A stretch of 64,000 bases of DNA from Chloroherpeton thalassium ATCC 35110 (GCF_000020525.1 NC_011026.1:974001-1038000); one strand, 5' to 3'. Counted from the stretch's first letter, positions 29,377 through 38,098 are shown. Notes: generated from the sequence alone by a model not told the origin. Translations and numbers: made by a program.

Positions 29377-29424
29377 GCGTTTCAAGCAAGTTTTAGTTTT
29401 TGGCGAAAACTTGCTTGAAAACGC
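29377..29424. terminator. Bidirectional terminator between convergent genes
   Basis: Long inverted repeat: a left arm from 29377 to 29394 (GCGTTTCAAGCAAGTTTT) pairs with 29406-29424 (AAAACTTGCTTGAAAACGC), one base bulged. It lies between the MFS gene and the convergent Crp/Fnr gene and can end both transcripts. Confidence 0.8.
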
Positions 29425-29445
29425 CTCTCTGTTGGCAAAAACGCT

Positions 29446-30165
29446 TTAGCTTTTGGTCACATTCATGGCACATCGCTTTAACTCTCGGGTTAATGCCAGC
29501 GGAGACTCGATGATAATTTTAGCTCGTTCGATTTTCAAGACGCTTTCCGCCGCCAGTTTGCGAATAACACGAATGGCCGTTTCGGTAGTCAGTCCGGCCA
29601 TTTCAGCAATTTCGCGACGGCGCAATGTGATCACAATCGGGTACGCCTTTTGACCAGACTTTTCAACAATTCGCTCTAACGTAACCAAAATGCGATGGCG
29701 TGGCGAACTTGTTGCCAATTCCCGAATGACCTTATTTTTTTCCCGCAGCAGCTTCGAGAGCTCTCTGATAATCGCAAAGGAAAAATCAGGATTTGTTTTG
29801 AGTAATTCTAAAAAGCGCTCCCGCTCAAGTTCTACCATTCGCGTGCGTTCCATTGCAATGGCCGTAGCTGGATAAGAAAGGTTATCGACAAGCGGCGGAA
29901 TGACAAACGCATCCCCATCGGTAAAAATGTTAATAATCGTTTCTTTTCCCTCATCAAGAAATTTGACAACCTTCACTCGCCCTGAGAGAATGATCGGTAA
30001 AAACTTCGGCGGCGCGCCTTCCTGAAATAGTGTGTCATCCGTATCGTACTGTTTTTCCCGCCCAAACAACGAGAGCTCAGCCTGAAGCGATTTAGGCAAA
30101 CATTCTAAAAAATTTGGCATGTTCTCAAAGTTCCATGTGGACTTGTTTGTGAATTGAAAGTTCAA
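29446..30165 (-). CDS. Crp/Fnr-family transcription regulator
   Basis: 239 residues (or 224 if the in-frame ATG at 30120 is used). A cyclic-nucleotide-binding-like jelly roll covers about 30-140 (ILSGRVKVVKFLDEGKETII, FTDGDAFVIPPLV), followed by a dimer helix and a Crp-type HTH (TLRRREIAEMAGLTTETAIRVIRKL). There is no Cys cluster for an Fe-S centre, so it is unlikely to sense oxygen as Fnr does. Its promoter region lies inside the replication origin; a DnaA-like box (30170-30178) sits right before the upstream start. Target genes are unknown. Confidence 0.87.
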   Translation of the reverse strand: MNFQFTNKSTWNFENMPNFLECLPKSLQAELSLFGREKQYDTDDTLFQEGAPPKFLPIILSGRVKVVKFLDEGKETIINIFTDGDAFVIPPLVDNLSYPATAIAMERTRMVELERERFLELLKTNPDFSFAIIRELSKLLREKNKVIRELATSSPRHRILVTLERIVEKSGQKAYPIVITLRRREIAEMAGLTTETAIRVIRKLAAESVLKIERAKIIIESPLALTRELKRCAMNVTKS

Positions 30166-30412
30166 AATCTGTTGATAACTACTTCAAAAATCAACATAAA
30201 CCTTTATATAATAATAATTAAACAAAGTTATCAACATTGTTGAAAACGTGTGGATAACTTTAATTTTAACCCCAATCATTCATAACAAAAAAAATTATAC
30301 CTCGATTTACATGAATGATTTGCTAAAAACATTGCTATTTTGTTGGTTTTCGTTTCTTGAATTGACGGCGTTCATCGGTTCATTCGAGATGAATTTAAGC
30401 CGGTAAAAAACG

Positions 30413-30445
30413 AAAATGCTGAAAATAGAGCATTTTCAGCATTTT
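30413..30445. repeat. 14-bp perfect inverted repeat inside oriC
   Basis: AAAATGCTGAAAAT (30413-30426) pairs perfectly with ATTTTCAGCATTTT (30432-30445) around a 5-base loop. No gene ends nearby on either side, so it is not an ordinary terminator. It lies just left of the DnaA box array. Confidence 0.75.
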
Positions 30446-30499
30446 GGCGATTCGAAAAGAAATCCACGTGTTATCAACAGGTTATCCACGTGGATTTCA

Positions 30500-30564
30500 C
30501 GTGGATAAAGGGCACTTTCGACGTGGATAAAGGGTACTTTCGACGTGGATAAAAACGTGGATAA
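30500..30564 (-). repeat. Helically phased DnaA box array
   Basis: Four minus-strand boxes CGTGGATAA start at 30500, 30522, 30544 and 30556. The first three are embedded in a near-perfect 22-bp direct repeat (GTGGATAAAGGG, C or T, ACTTTCGAC), so successive boxes fall on the same DNA face two turns apart. The fourth follows after 12 bases. Such an array would favour an ordered DnaA filament. Confidence 0.88.
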
Positions 30565-30787
30565 AAAAAGCACGATGGATGATTCACCAAATGATTGTAA
30601 TTTTACGTGGATAACTTGGGAGTTATCCACAAGTTTTACACATAGTGAATTCGAAAATAATTTCCTATAAAGCTTTATAAAATAATAATTTACAGAAACA
30701 AAGAAAGAAGTTATCCAGATATCCACGTCCCCAACGTCAACAATTGTATTTCGAAAATAAACAACACAAAAACATCGTTACGTTAGA

Positions 30788-31921
30788 ATGAAATTTTCGT
30801 CGTCCATAAAACATCTTTCGGAAGCCGTTAATAATACGGTACTTGCTTTGCCCGCGAAAGCCACCGATGCTCGTTATGAGAGTATTAATCTCAAACTTGA
30901 GCAGAATAAGTTGTCGCTTTTTGCAACCGATGGAGATATTTCCTTAACCCTGCAAACTAATGTAGAATCTTCAGACTCGGGGGCAGCATCGCTCAACGCG
31001 AAGAAATTTCAGGATGTCCTACGCAACATGTACGATGCGATCGCTGAATTTAGCGTGACTGAAAAGGAATCGGCTGAGCAGCTCAGTTTTTTGATCAAAA
31101 CAGACAGAGGCTCTTATGTTATTTCTGCACAGGCGGGTTTTGAGGAAGAAAGCGCAGGCTCGCTTCAGTTCGATTTAAACTTTCCCATTTCTCGAGAGCA
31201 CTTAGCGGGATTAATTGATAAAACGATTTTTGCGGCCAGCACCGACGGGATGCGTCCGGCCATGATGGGTGTGCTGTTTGAAATCGAGGCCGAAACCATT
31301 CGTGCGGTTTCAACCGACGGCCACAGGCTTGTGAAAATCACTCGCAATCACAACACCGGCGCGGAAGGAAAGTTGAAAATTATTGTTCCATCGCGTGTGT
31401 TGGGTATTGTCCGCAAGCTTTTTTCGGAAGATGGGGATGTGGAAATTTCAATTGATGCAAATAGCCAGCGCATTCGTTTTCGCATGGGCGAGACCATTTT
31501 GCTTTGCAGCTTGGTTTCGGAAAATTATCCAAATTACGAAGCCGTCATTCCGCTTGAAAATGATAAAACGATGCTGCTAAATCGCTCAAACTTATTAGGC
31601 TCGGTAAAGCGTGTCGGGCGGTTTTCGTCACGCGGCGATGTGCGTTTTCATGTGCAAGAAAACTCGCTCGCGGTTTCGGCAGAAAATGCTGACGAAGGCG
31701 CATCCGCCGACGAAAGCGTCCCATGCGAGTATAAAGACGAGGCAATTTTAATCGGCTTTAATTCCAAGTTTATCGAAGACGCGCTGCAGCACTTGAACGC
31801 AGAGGAAGTCATTTTCCAGTTTAGCTCGCCGACACGCGCCGCCATTATTCTTCCGAAGCAAGAAGAAGATGCAAATGAAGACGTCCTGATGCTGGTTATG
31901 CCAGTTCGGATTAATGTATAA
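30788..31921 (+). CDS. dnaN: DNA polymerase III beta sliding clamp
   Basis: 377 residues. Three beta-clamp domains: MKFSSSIKHLSEAVNNTV at the N-terminus, PISREHLAGLIDKTIFAAS with VSTDGHRLVKI in domain 2, and VGFNSKFIEDAL-like IGFNSKFIEDALQHL with LVMPVRI at the C-terminus (M-P-x-R is the family's typical end). It holds polymerase III on DNA. It begins directly right of the origin and precedes recF by 97 bases. Confidence 0.96.
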   Translation: MKFSSSIKHLSEAVNNTVLALPAKATDARYESINLKLEQNKLSLFATDGDISLTLQTNVESSDSGAASLNAKKFQDVLRNMYDAIAEFSVTEKESAEQLSFLIKTDRGSYVISAQAGFEEESAGSLQFDLNFPISREHLAGLIDKTIFAASTDGMRPAMMGVLFEIEAETIRAVSTDGHRLVKITRNHNTGAEGKLKIIVPSRVLGIVRKLFSEDGDVEISIDANSQRIRFRMGETILLCSLVSENYPNYEAVIPLENDKTMLLNRSNLLGSVKRVGRFSSRGDVRFHVQENSLAVSAENADEGASADESVPCEYKDEAILIGFNSKFIEDALQHLNAEEVIFQFSSPTRAAIILPKQEEDANEDVLMLVMPVRINV

Positions 31922-32018
31922 AAAGCTGTTTATAACGATTTTTGCGGAGAGAAGAGCCAGTGATGCTGCGCTTTTTCTCTTCGCTTCGTACAGCAAAAAA
32001 ATTTCATAGCGGGGTTAA

Positions 32019-33125
32019 TTGAAGTTATTCAAACTTAGCATTCACGGATTTCGCTCGCATCAGGATGCCGTATTTTTGCCTCACGATGGCATCAACTTGA
32101 TTTATGGGAAAAATGGTACTGGAAAAACCAACTTGCTTGAAGCGATTCACTACACGTGTTTAACAAAAAGCTTTCTTTCCACATCAGATAGCGATGCGCT
32201 GCATTTTCAGGCTGGCCATTTCGAACTGGAGGCGGTTTTGCAAAGCGATTCTGAAAATGAATCCAAAGTCAGGGTTTATTATTCTCCCGCCGAAGGCAAG
32301 CATGTTTTCATTAACAAAACGCCGCTTGAATCCTTTTCAAAAATTGTTGGTGAATTTCCTTGCGTGGCGCTTTCGCCTTACGACATTGCCCTAACTCAAG
32401 GTTCACCGCAGGAGCGCCGGCGTTTTTTGGACGCCTCCATTTCTCAGACCAATAAAGCATACCTCGCCGATTTGCTCAGCTATCGGCGCGTGCTTGCCCA
32501 GCGCAATAAACTCCTCGCTGATATGAAACACCGCACTTTTTCATCTCCAGAGCTTGATGTTTGGACGGCGAGTTTATCCGCACTGGCGGCGTCTATTATT
32601 TTTCGTCGGATTCATTTCGTGCGCGATTTTGCGCAGTATCTTGAAAACGCCTATGCTGATTTTCAATCCATCGATGAAACGCCTGGCTTGACTTACAAAA
32701 CAGAGCTTTCATTAAATGAAAATTCTTTTTCCGAAGCAGAACTCGCCAAGCAAATTTCAGAGAAGTTTGAGGAAATGAAGTTCGATGAGCTGCGTCGTGG
32801 CCTCACACTTTTCGGGCCTCATCGCGACGATTTGGCGTTTTCCATCAACAATCTTTCCCTCCGAAAATATGCCTCGCAAGGTCAGCACAAGACCTTTGTC
32901 ATCTGTTTAAAACTCGCGCAGTATTTCTATATTTGCGAATTGCTTTCCGAGAAGCCGATTTTTTTGCTCGATGATGTTTTCAGTGAACTGGATAGCCAGC
33001 GCGCCGAAGAGCTTGTGAGAATTCTTTCATCCAAGCGCTCAGGCCAGAGTTTTATTACGACAACCGAGCGAAAAGACTTTGCAGAAGTGAAGCAGCACAC
33101 AATTGGGGGAATCATTTCCGGCTAA
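32019..33125 (+). CDS. recF: DNA replication and repair protein RecF
   Basis: 368 residues of the SMC-like ATPase family. Walker A YGKNGTGKTNLLEAI, signature-like YASQGQHKTFVICLK, and Walker B PIFLLDDVFSELD. RecF loads RecA onto gapped DNA together with RecO and RecR. The start codon is TTG at 32019: the product then begins MKLFKLSIHGFRSH, matching the family's N-terminus, and there is no ATG in place. The unusual start may lower translation. It follows dnaN, the usual partner. Confidence 0.95.
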   Translation: MKLFKLSIHGFRSHQDAVFLPHDGINLIYGKNGTGKTNLLEAIHYTCLTKSFLSTSDSDALHFQAGHFELEAVLQSDSENESKVRVYYSPAEGKHVFINKTPLESFSKIVGEFPCVALSPYDIALTQGSPQERRRFLDASISQTNKAYLADLLSYRRVLAQRNKLLADMKHRTFSSPELDVWTASLSALAASIIFRRIHFVRDFAQYLENAYADFQSIDETPGLTYKTELSLNENSFSEAELAKQISEKFEEMKFDELRRGLTLFGPHRDDLAFSINNLSLRKYASQGQHKTFVICLKLAQYFYICELLSEKPIFLLDDVFSELDSQRAEELVRILSSKRSGQSFITTTERKDFAEVKQHTIGGIISG

Positions 33126-33143
33126 AAATAAATCTATTCGCTT

Positions 33144-33437
33144 ATGCCATACACGGATGAACCGCGCTCTTTTGGGAGCGTGCTTGAGGTGCTTTATAAA
33201 AAACTTGGCCTTGAAGGATACGCGAAAGAGTTTAAAGCTGTGAGCGTTTGGGGAACTGTTGTTGGGCCTCACATTGCACGAGTCTCCGAAGTTGAAAAAA
33301 TTGTGAATGGCGTTTTATATGTGAAAGTGAAAAATTCGGCTTGGCGAAATGAACTGAACTTCAAGAAAGTGACCATCATCCACCAACTCAATAAACACAT
33401 TGGTCAGGAGCTTGTCATTGACATTGTGTTTCGATAA
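33144..33437 (+). CDS. DciA-like protein (DUF721), probable replicative helicase loader
   Basis: 97 residues. The DUF721 domain fills the protein: SVLEVLYKKLGLE, VWGTVVGPHIARVSEV, VLYVKVKNSAWRNELNFKK. The W-x-x-V-V-G and the V-x-N-S-x-W-x-x-E-L motif are the core of DciA, the ancestral bacterial loader or helper of DnaB in lineages without DnaC or DnaI. It is placed just after recF by the origin. The short form has only the KH-like domain. Confidence 0.82.
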   Translation: MPYTDEPRSFGSVLEVLYKKLGLEGYAKEFKAVSVWGTVVGPHIARVSEVEKIVNGVLYVKVKNSAWRNELNFKKVTIIHQLNKHIGQELVIDIVFR

Positions 33438-33666
33438 GTCTAACCGTTCTGAATCCAAGACGGCATTTTTATCTTGAATTAACCCTAACATTGTTATATA
33501 TTTATAATTACATTTATTTAGATAAAGCCCCTCACGGTCTCGGTTATTATATGTTTGCACTAACGCTGAATAGATAGTATGGTTTGCTTGTAAAAGTGAC
33601 GGAAGCATGAAAGAATTTTTCTGCATGAATAATTTTTACAAAAGCATCCAATTAAATTCAAAAAAC

Positions 33667-35475
33667 ATGAAAACCTTATTCTATTCGTTAGTTATTCTGC
33701 TCATTTTAATGGCTTCGTCGGTTAATGCGCAGACGGTGAAATCAACCGAAGGGCAAAAAACAGAATCGAAAGAAGACAAAACTTCAAGTTTGGCTTCTAA
33801 GCCAACTGATGGGAAAACTCTTCCTACGGCGAAATCTTCAGAATATTTCACAGAGCAATTTACAGGTGAAAATCTTGACATTTTTGATTTGGGCTGCCGC
33901 TCATTAACATTTTCCCCGGATGGCAGTGGGAGCTATACATATAGCACTTCGTCAATTACGAATTTGCCAACTACCGACTATGGAACATCAATCTCCTTAG
34001 GCAACGACGACTCTCAGCCTTGCGCTTTGGAAGATGGAAAAAGCATTTGGCTCTATGGTGTTGAATACACCGAATGCTTCATTGGCAGCAATGGATACAT
34101 CACTTTCAATATTGGGGAGACCACAAGCAAGAGCACTTTGGAAAAGCATTTCAAAAAGCCTCGCATATCCATGCTTTTTAATGACTTAAGTCCAAATAAC
34201 GGTGGGGAAGTGTATTACAATCAGCTTTCTGATCGATTAGTCATTACTTTTGTGAACGTGCCTGAATATGGCTCATACGAACTGAACACCTTTCAATCGG
34301 AGCTGTATTTTGATGGTAAAATTGTCTTGTCTTATCTGAATATTTGTTCCTTGAATAGCTTCATTGTTGGCTTATCGGATGGAAATGGCCTTCCCAGTGA
34401 TTTCTTAGAAACCGATTTTGTCGTTACCGATGTGGCAAGCGGCGTGTTGGAATTTTCTGCAGGAAATACTGATTCACATAGTCACGAGGCCGTAGGCATT
34501 ACGGTTCAATTTACCACGCCAAATTCATCTTCTCTTATTTTGAGCATTTCCAGGATTGACGCTATCCCAAGCATTGTAAATGCTTTACCTTCCGGCATTC
34601 AAGGTCTTTATTCTCGTTACTGGGCGGTTGAGGCTTCTGAAACATTGGATGGCAAATACGACATCACACTCGATTTAACAGGCTTATCTGGTATGAGTTG
34701 TAGCTCGCTTTACATGCTAAAACGGGAAGTAACTTTAATGGAAGGGACGCCATTCCCGCTCGAATGGATAAAAGTTGAAGATTTAGGTGGCACGATCGAT
34801 CAATCAAATTGTCCTACGTCCATCACGATAAGTGGATTAGATGCATTCTCAGAGTTTGTGGTTGCGAGAGCTGAGGATAGTGAGCTCCCTGTTGAATTGA
34901 CAAGTTTCAGAGGCAGTTCCACCAGCGACGGCGTGCGATTGCAATGGCAAACGGCTTCTGAACAAGACAACGCCGGTTTTATCCTTTATCGCAACGGCCT
35001 GGAAATTGCTTCTTATGAAAATACCAACGCGCTCGTGGGACAAGGCACTACAAGCAGCGCAACAAACTACGCGATGACAGATGAGGAGGTGACTGTCGGG
35101 GAAACATATACCTATAAAATCCAAAGTGTGGATCTTAGCGGTACGCAGCACGATTGTGAAACGCCGGTAACCGTTACGGTTCAAGCGATCGAAAATACGG
35201 AATCTCAGCCCACAACATACGCGCTGAAACAAAACTATCCGAACCCGTTCAACCCGACCACAAACATTGAATTTAGCTTGAAACAAGCAGGCAAAGTCAC
35301 CTTCCAAGTGTTTGACATTCTCGGGCGTGTGGTTTATAAATCTGTTCTGCAAGGCAAAGCGGGCGAAAACACGCCGATTCAATTCAGCGGTGATGGGTTG
35401 AACAGCGGCGTTTATTTCTACCAAGTGAGCGCAAACGGATTTTCTTCCACGAAAAAAATGATGCTCTTGAAGTAA
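33667..35475 (+). CDS. Secreted protein with type IX secretion sorting domain
   Basis: 602 residues. Signal peptide MKTLFYSLVILLILMASSVNA ends at a likely A-Q-A-type site; I chose ATG 33667 for this reason although the frame is open from 33607. A low-complexity Lys/Ser/Thr segment follows, then a beta-rich region without recognised family, a fibronectin-like segment (PVELTSFRGSSTSDGVRLQW, about 415-500), and the C-terminal T9SS type A sorting domain with QNYPNPFNPTT, VFDILGRVVY and GVYFYQVSA. It should be exported by Sec, cross the outer membrane by T9SS and stay on the surface or be released. A terminator follows. Confidence 0.87.
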   Translation: MKTLFYSLVILLILMASSVNAQTVKSTEGQKTESKEDKTSSLASKPTDGKTLPTAKSSEYFTEQFTGENLDIFDLGCRSLTFSPDGSGSYTYSTSSITNLPTTDYGTSISLGNDDSQPCALEDGKSIWLYGVEYTECFIGSNGYITFNIGETTSKSTLEKHFKKPRISMLFNDLSPNNGGEVYYNQLSDRLVITFVNVPEYGSYELNTFQSELYFDGKIVLSYLNICSLNSFIVGLSDGNGLPSDFLETDFVVTDVASGVLEFSAGNTDSHSHEAVGITVQFTTPNSSSLILSISRIDAIPSIVNALPSGIQGLYSRYWAVEASETLDGKYDITLDLTGLSGMSCSSLYMLKREVTLMEGTPFPLEWIKVEDLGGTIDQSNCPTSITISGLDAFSEFVVARAEDSELPVELTSFRGSSTSDGVRLQWQTASEQDNAGFILYRNGLEIASYENTNALVGQGTTSSATNYAMTDEEVTVGETYTYKIQSVDLSGTQHDCETPVTVTVQAIENTESQPTTYALKQNYPNPFNPTTNIEFSLKQAGKVTFQVFDILGRVVYKSVLQGKAGENTPIQFSGDGLNSGVYFYQVSANGFSSTKKMMLLK

Positions 35476-35510
35476 AACCGGTTAGATAATTGGCAGATGT
35501 TGTAAAAAAG

Positions 35511-35538
35511 AAAAAGAGGCATTCAAAGCCTCTTTTTT
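35511..35538 (+). terminator. Terminator after the T9SS cargo gene
   Basis: A 10-bp stem AAAAAGAGGC (35511-35520) / GCCTCTTTTT (35528-35537) with a 7-base loop and T-run, 36 bases after the stop codon. Confidence 0.88.
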
Positions 35539-35608
35539 CTTTCTCAGAAAGTCATGTCTTACTGATTTATTCTTTTTCAAATAATTTTGAAGAGTCGCAA
35601 ATAATTTT

Positions 35609-35715
35609 CGCCTCCACAATCCAAATTTCCCGTCAATCTTCTTGGATGCTCTGAATCAAAATCCGCGGAATTTCTGCGCGGCGACGGAATGGCCATTTCC
35701 GGGCCGAAAACGCCC
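35609..35715 (-). repeat. Decayed second copy of the methylmalonyl-CoA mutase 3' end
   Basis: This stretch resembles 38591-38698, which spans the stop codon and last codons of the mutase large-subunit gene. On the minus strand it still reads [13 protein letters not shown] and stop, against [13 protein letters not shown] and stop in the intact gene. Several substitutions and at least one indel have accumulated. The similar bases extend beyond the stop codon on the left side (CGCCTC, C or T, ACAATCCAAA). The two copies bracket the accessory island in direct orientation. Confidence 0.85.
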
Positions 35716-35746
35716 ATGGATCGGCTGTTGCGTTTTGTTGTGCGAA

Positions 35747-36052
35747 TTACATTAAAGCCTCTAAGCCTTTTCTTTCCATGATATCCAACAATTTTCTTGA
35801 AGCGCCTGTAGGCTTTTTATTCCCCTGTTCCCACTTCTGTACAGTAGAGGTACTAATATTGAAAACGCTTGCCAACGCAGCTTGGCTTAAATTAAATCTT
35901 TTTCGGATTTCGGTTATTTTTTTGGGAGAGTAGTCTTTAACTTCCGGAAGACATAATTTTTCAATATTTCTTAGAGTAATGTCATCCACAAGCCCACTTT
36001 TATTTAAGTCCCTTACGGTTTTCGTTATTGAATCCGAAATTGATTTTCTCAT
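35747..36052 (-). CDS. NadS-like HTH antitoxin
   Basis: 101 residues. N-terminal helical part, then an XRE-type HTH in about residues 45-90 (RKRFNLSQAALASVFNISTSTVQKWEQGNKKPTGAS). It overlaps the toxin gene by four bases and is transcribed after it, the toxin-first order common for HigBA-type pairs. It should bind the toxin and repress the pair's promoter. The family name NadS is inferred from pattern. Confidence 0.82.
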   Translation of the reverse strand: MRKSISDSITKTVRDLNKSGLVDDITLRNIEKLCLPEVKDYSPKKITEIRKRFNLSQAALASVFNISTSTVQKWEQGNKKPTGASRKLLDIMERKGLEALM

Positions 36053-36417
36053 GTTGCCACCTCTTTTAAATCACCATTTTGGACCGCTATATCAATTTCA
36101 CTTTCAGAAAACGAAAGTAAAATTTTAGCAAGTTCCTTGAAGACAAATAGCTCTTTGGGTGAAAGGTTTGATTTTTCATTTTTTGAGAAACCATGGATGA
36201 AAATAATTCTGCTCCCTTTTTTATAGCAAACAATCGTTCTTCCACTACCGCTTTTGCCTTGACCAGCGAAACGAATTCTTTTTTTGTAAATGTGCCCACC
36301 CAAATTTGCTTCGTAAATTCCACTACCGACTTCTTCCAATGCTGTTTCCAAATCATCAATCGGTATTTTTTGCTTTGAATCCCATTTCACAAAGTGCTTT
36401 GTCATTAATTTTCGCAT
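36049..36417 (-). CDS. RelE/HigB-like toxin (PF06296-type)
   Basis: 122 residues. The core GGHIYKKRIRFAGQGKSGSGRTIVCYKKGSRIIFIHGFSKNEKSNL is typical of the RelE-like HigB group (COG4737/PF06296), whose members cut mRNA at the ribosome or inhibit growth otherwise. The final Glu-rich helix (LSPKELFVFKELAKILL) is also family-like. It is the first gene of the pair; the start codon lies next to an AT-rich, probably promoter-bearing stretch. It is intact. It lies on the accessory island. Confidence 0.85.
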   Translation of the reverse strand: MRKLMTKHFVKWDSKQKIPIDDLETALEEVGSGIYEANLGGHIYKKRIRFAGQGKSGSGRTIVCYKKGSRIIFIHGFSKNEKSNLSPKELFVFKELAKILLSFSESEIDIAVQNGDLKEVAT

Positions 36418-36481
36418 AACAATAATATAGCACTTGGTGATACGATTTTCAATATGCCTTTTTCTGTATTCCGTTTGTTTT

Positions 36482-36535
36482 TAACGTTGCTAATCAGCCG
36501 CGCTGCTTTTTGCGTCGGCTGAATTAGCAACGTTA
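36482..36535. repeat. attC-like imperfect palindrome
   Basis: Left arm TAACGTTGCTAATCAGCCG (36482-36500) pairs with the right arm at 36516-36535, which carries one extra A (GGCTGAATTAGC against GCTAATCAGCC). Inner CGC/GCG pairs are separated by a single unpaired T, leaving an 8-base loop. The right arm ends in GTTAGC. Unpaired extra bases in one arm are typical of integron cassette attC sites. The outer boxes do not fully match the attC core, so a terminator of the 480-residue gene is the alternative. Confidence 0.4.
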
Positions 36536-36638
36536 GCGATTTATTCCTTTGATTTAGTTGTAACTTCTTGAGGAAGTTTTTCCCAAGTGGGCGTTCTTTT
36601 TTCTGTTGCTCCTGGAAATGTTCTAAGTTTCGGCTGAT

Positions 36639-38081
36639 CTATAATCCACAAGCTGTTTTAATAGCTGCAGTGGCTACGCCAATGCCAATTTTTTCAGCAA
36701 CACTTAACGCCCACTTTCCTGCCTTTGCTAAAGCTGATAAAACTTGAGGGCCATCACCTTTTTTCGCTTCAATCTCAGCGTTTGCAATTGCCCCGATCTC
36801 AGCAAATTCCTCTGCGTTTTTTGCTGTTTTTTGAAGCTCTTCACGTAATATTGTTAACTCATTCGATAAAGCCTGCAAATCAATATTCCCTTTCGTTTGA
36901 TTCCATATTTGGTTGAAAGTCATGTCATGCGCATGAGCGTTAGGGCCTAATGCGCCTACTTGGCCCGCTTCGTATCTATCCCCCATTGTGACCTCCTCAA
37001 TGTTTATTGTTAAGTCCCCCCACTTGTTAATATAATCTTCAACCTTTCTCAGTATATTCGGTCGAAAATCGATACTTTTCAGGACATTGACAAGAGCATC
37101 TTTTTTGCCAGGGCTTATGATATTCATTGATTCTCTAGCTATCTTACATATTTCATCTTCAAATTGCTTAGAAGATTGTGAGTCAAGAATACCAATTCGA
37201 CGAGTTGCTTCATTAATATAATATTGCAAGTTGTCTGACATTGGTGATCTTGGTTGCACATCGATAGCTTTTGACATGATACCTCTTAATACCAACCGGA
37301 GACTTTCATGCTCTGCATGAAGTCTGAGAAGATATATTCTAAGACGACGAGCCGCATCTGTATCAGAGTAATCGTATGAGTAGTTATCAAGAAGCCATAG
37401 TTGGATATTTTTCCCATGGAATGGAACAACGCAATTGTACAAATCAAAGTCACGATCACTAATTTTAACGTTACGTGACCAATAAGGAACTGGAACGTCT
37501 TCATTGCTTTGACAGTCTAAGAATAACAATGGCCTTCCAGGACGCACTGCCAAATCACTTGGAGTGATTATTTGTTTATCGGTATGCTTTGTCGTAGCAT
37601 GATAATATAGACTTGCCACGGATTGGGCTGAATGTCCTAATAGGACCTCTCTGTAATTACCTCCAGATTCACGTACACGAGTAGGCAGATTAAGGAAGTT
37701 GTCTACTATCTCTTTAACCGTTTGTTTGGTAAGCACTACTTTTCTACGGGTTTTAGTTGCAATTCCTAACTCAAATTTACCAACCGCAAGACCATCGAAA
37801 TACAGGCGCCTAAAAGCTATCCGGGTTGTAAATTGTCTCCCAGAGTGATCATCCTTTATTTTTGGGCAATAACTAAGACGTATTAAACGATTAGCCTCAC
37901 ATACTTCATTTTCACCAAGCCAGCCACAAATGCCTCCTCGTTTCCTGACTCTTACAGCACCTGAAAAACGAACGAACTCATCATCTGGAGTAGGTATTGG
38001 CCAACCTGGTTTAGCTAGACGACCAGTTGCTTCAGAAAAACCTCTCAAATCAACAAAAGGAAATTGAATTGTTAACAGCAT
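36639..38081 (-). CDS. Unrecognised 480-residue island protein, possible effector
   Basis: I do not recognise a catalytic family. The N-terminal 300 residues are mixed alpha/beta, beginning MLLTIQFPFVDLRGFSEATG, with FVRFSGAVRVRKRGG and GWLGENEVCEANRLIRLSY. A helical segment with NLQYYINEATRRIG follows. A short Gly/Ala/His linker (GQVGALGPNAHAHDMTFNQIW, given in part) comes next; similar linkers occur in bacterial conflict proteins. The end is a coiled coil and then a hydrophobic, glycine-rich helix (about 450-480: GIGVATAAIKTA). I start it at 38081 because the frame further upstream (to 38357) translates a structured RNA and its terminator. Base composition is AT-rich compared with neighbours. 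Confidence 0.7.
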   Translation of the reverse strand: MLLTIQFPFVDLRGFSEATGRLAKPGWPIPTPDDEFVRFSGAVRVRKRGGICGWLGENEVCEANRLIRLSYCPKIKDDHSGRQFTTRIAFRRLYFDGLAVGKFELGIATKTRRKVVLTKQTVKEIVDNFLNLPTRVRESGGNYREVLLGHSAQSVASLYYHATTKHTDKQIITPSDLAVRPGRPLLFLDCQSNEDVPVPYWSRNVKISDRDFDLYNCVVPFHGKNIQLWLLDNYSYDYSDTDAARRLRIYLLRLHAEHESLRLVLRGIMSKAIDVQPRSPMSDNLQYYINEATRRIGILDSQSSKQFEDEICKIARESMNIISPGKKDALVNVLKSIDFRPNILRKVEDYINKWGDLTINIEEVTMGDRYEAGQVGALGPNAHAHDMTFNQIWNQTKGNIDLQALSNELTILREELQKTAKNAEEFAEIGAIANAEIEAKKGDGPQVLSALAKAGKWALSVAEKIGIGVATAAIKTACGL

Positions 38082-38098
38082 GGCATCCCTCAAATTGC

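Larger units (their letters stand above)
30166..30787. other. Chromosomal replication origin (oriC)
   Basis: 622 non-coding bases just before dnaN. Perfect DnaA boxes TTATCCACA occur at 30249-30257 (minus) and 30623-30631 (plus). TTATCCACG boxes occur at 30482-30490 (plus) and at 30500, 30522, 30544, 30556 and 30606 (minus). TTATCAACA variants are at 30170, 30228 and 30471, and TTATCCAGA at 30711. AT-rich stretches at about 30203-30222 and 30668-30692 are candidate unwinding elements. A 14-bp perfect inverted repeat lies at 30413-30445. The neighbours dnaN, recF and a DciA-type gene agree. dnaA is not adjacent in this window. Confidence 0.9.

Noticed and set aside
30500-30564. Possible CRISPR-like repeats
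   Set aside because: Repeat unit is only 22 bp with no variable spacers; each unit carries a DnaA box, so it is part of the origin.
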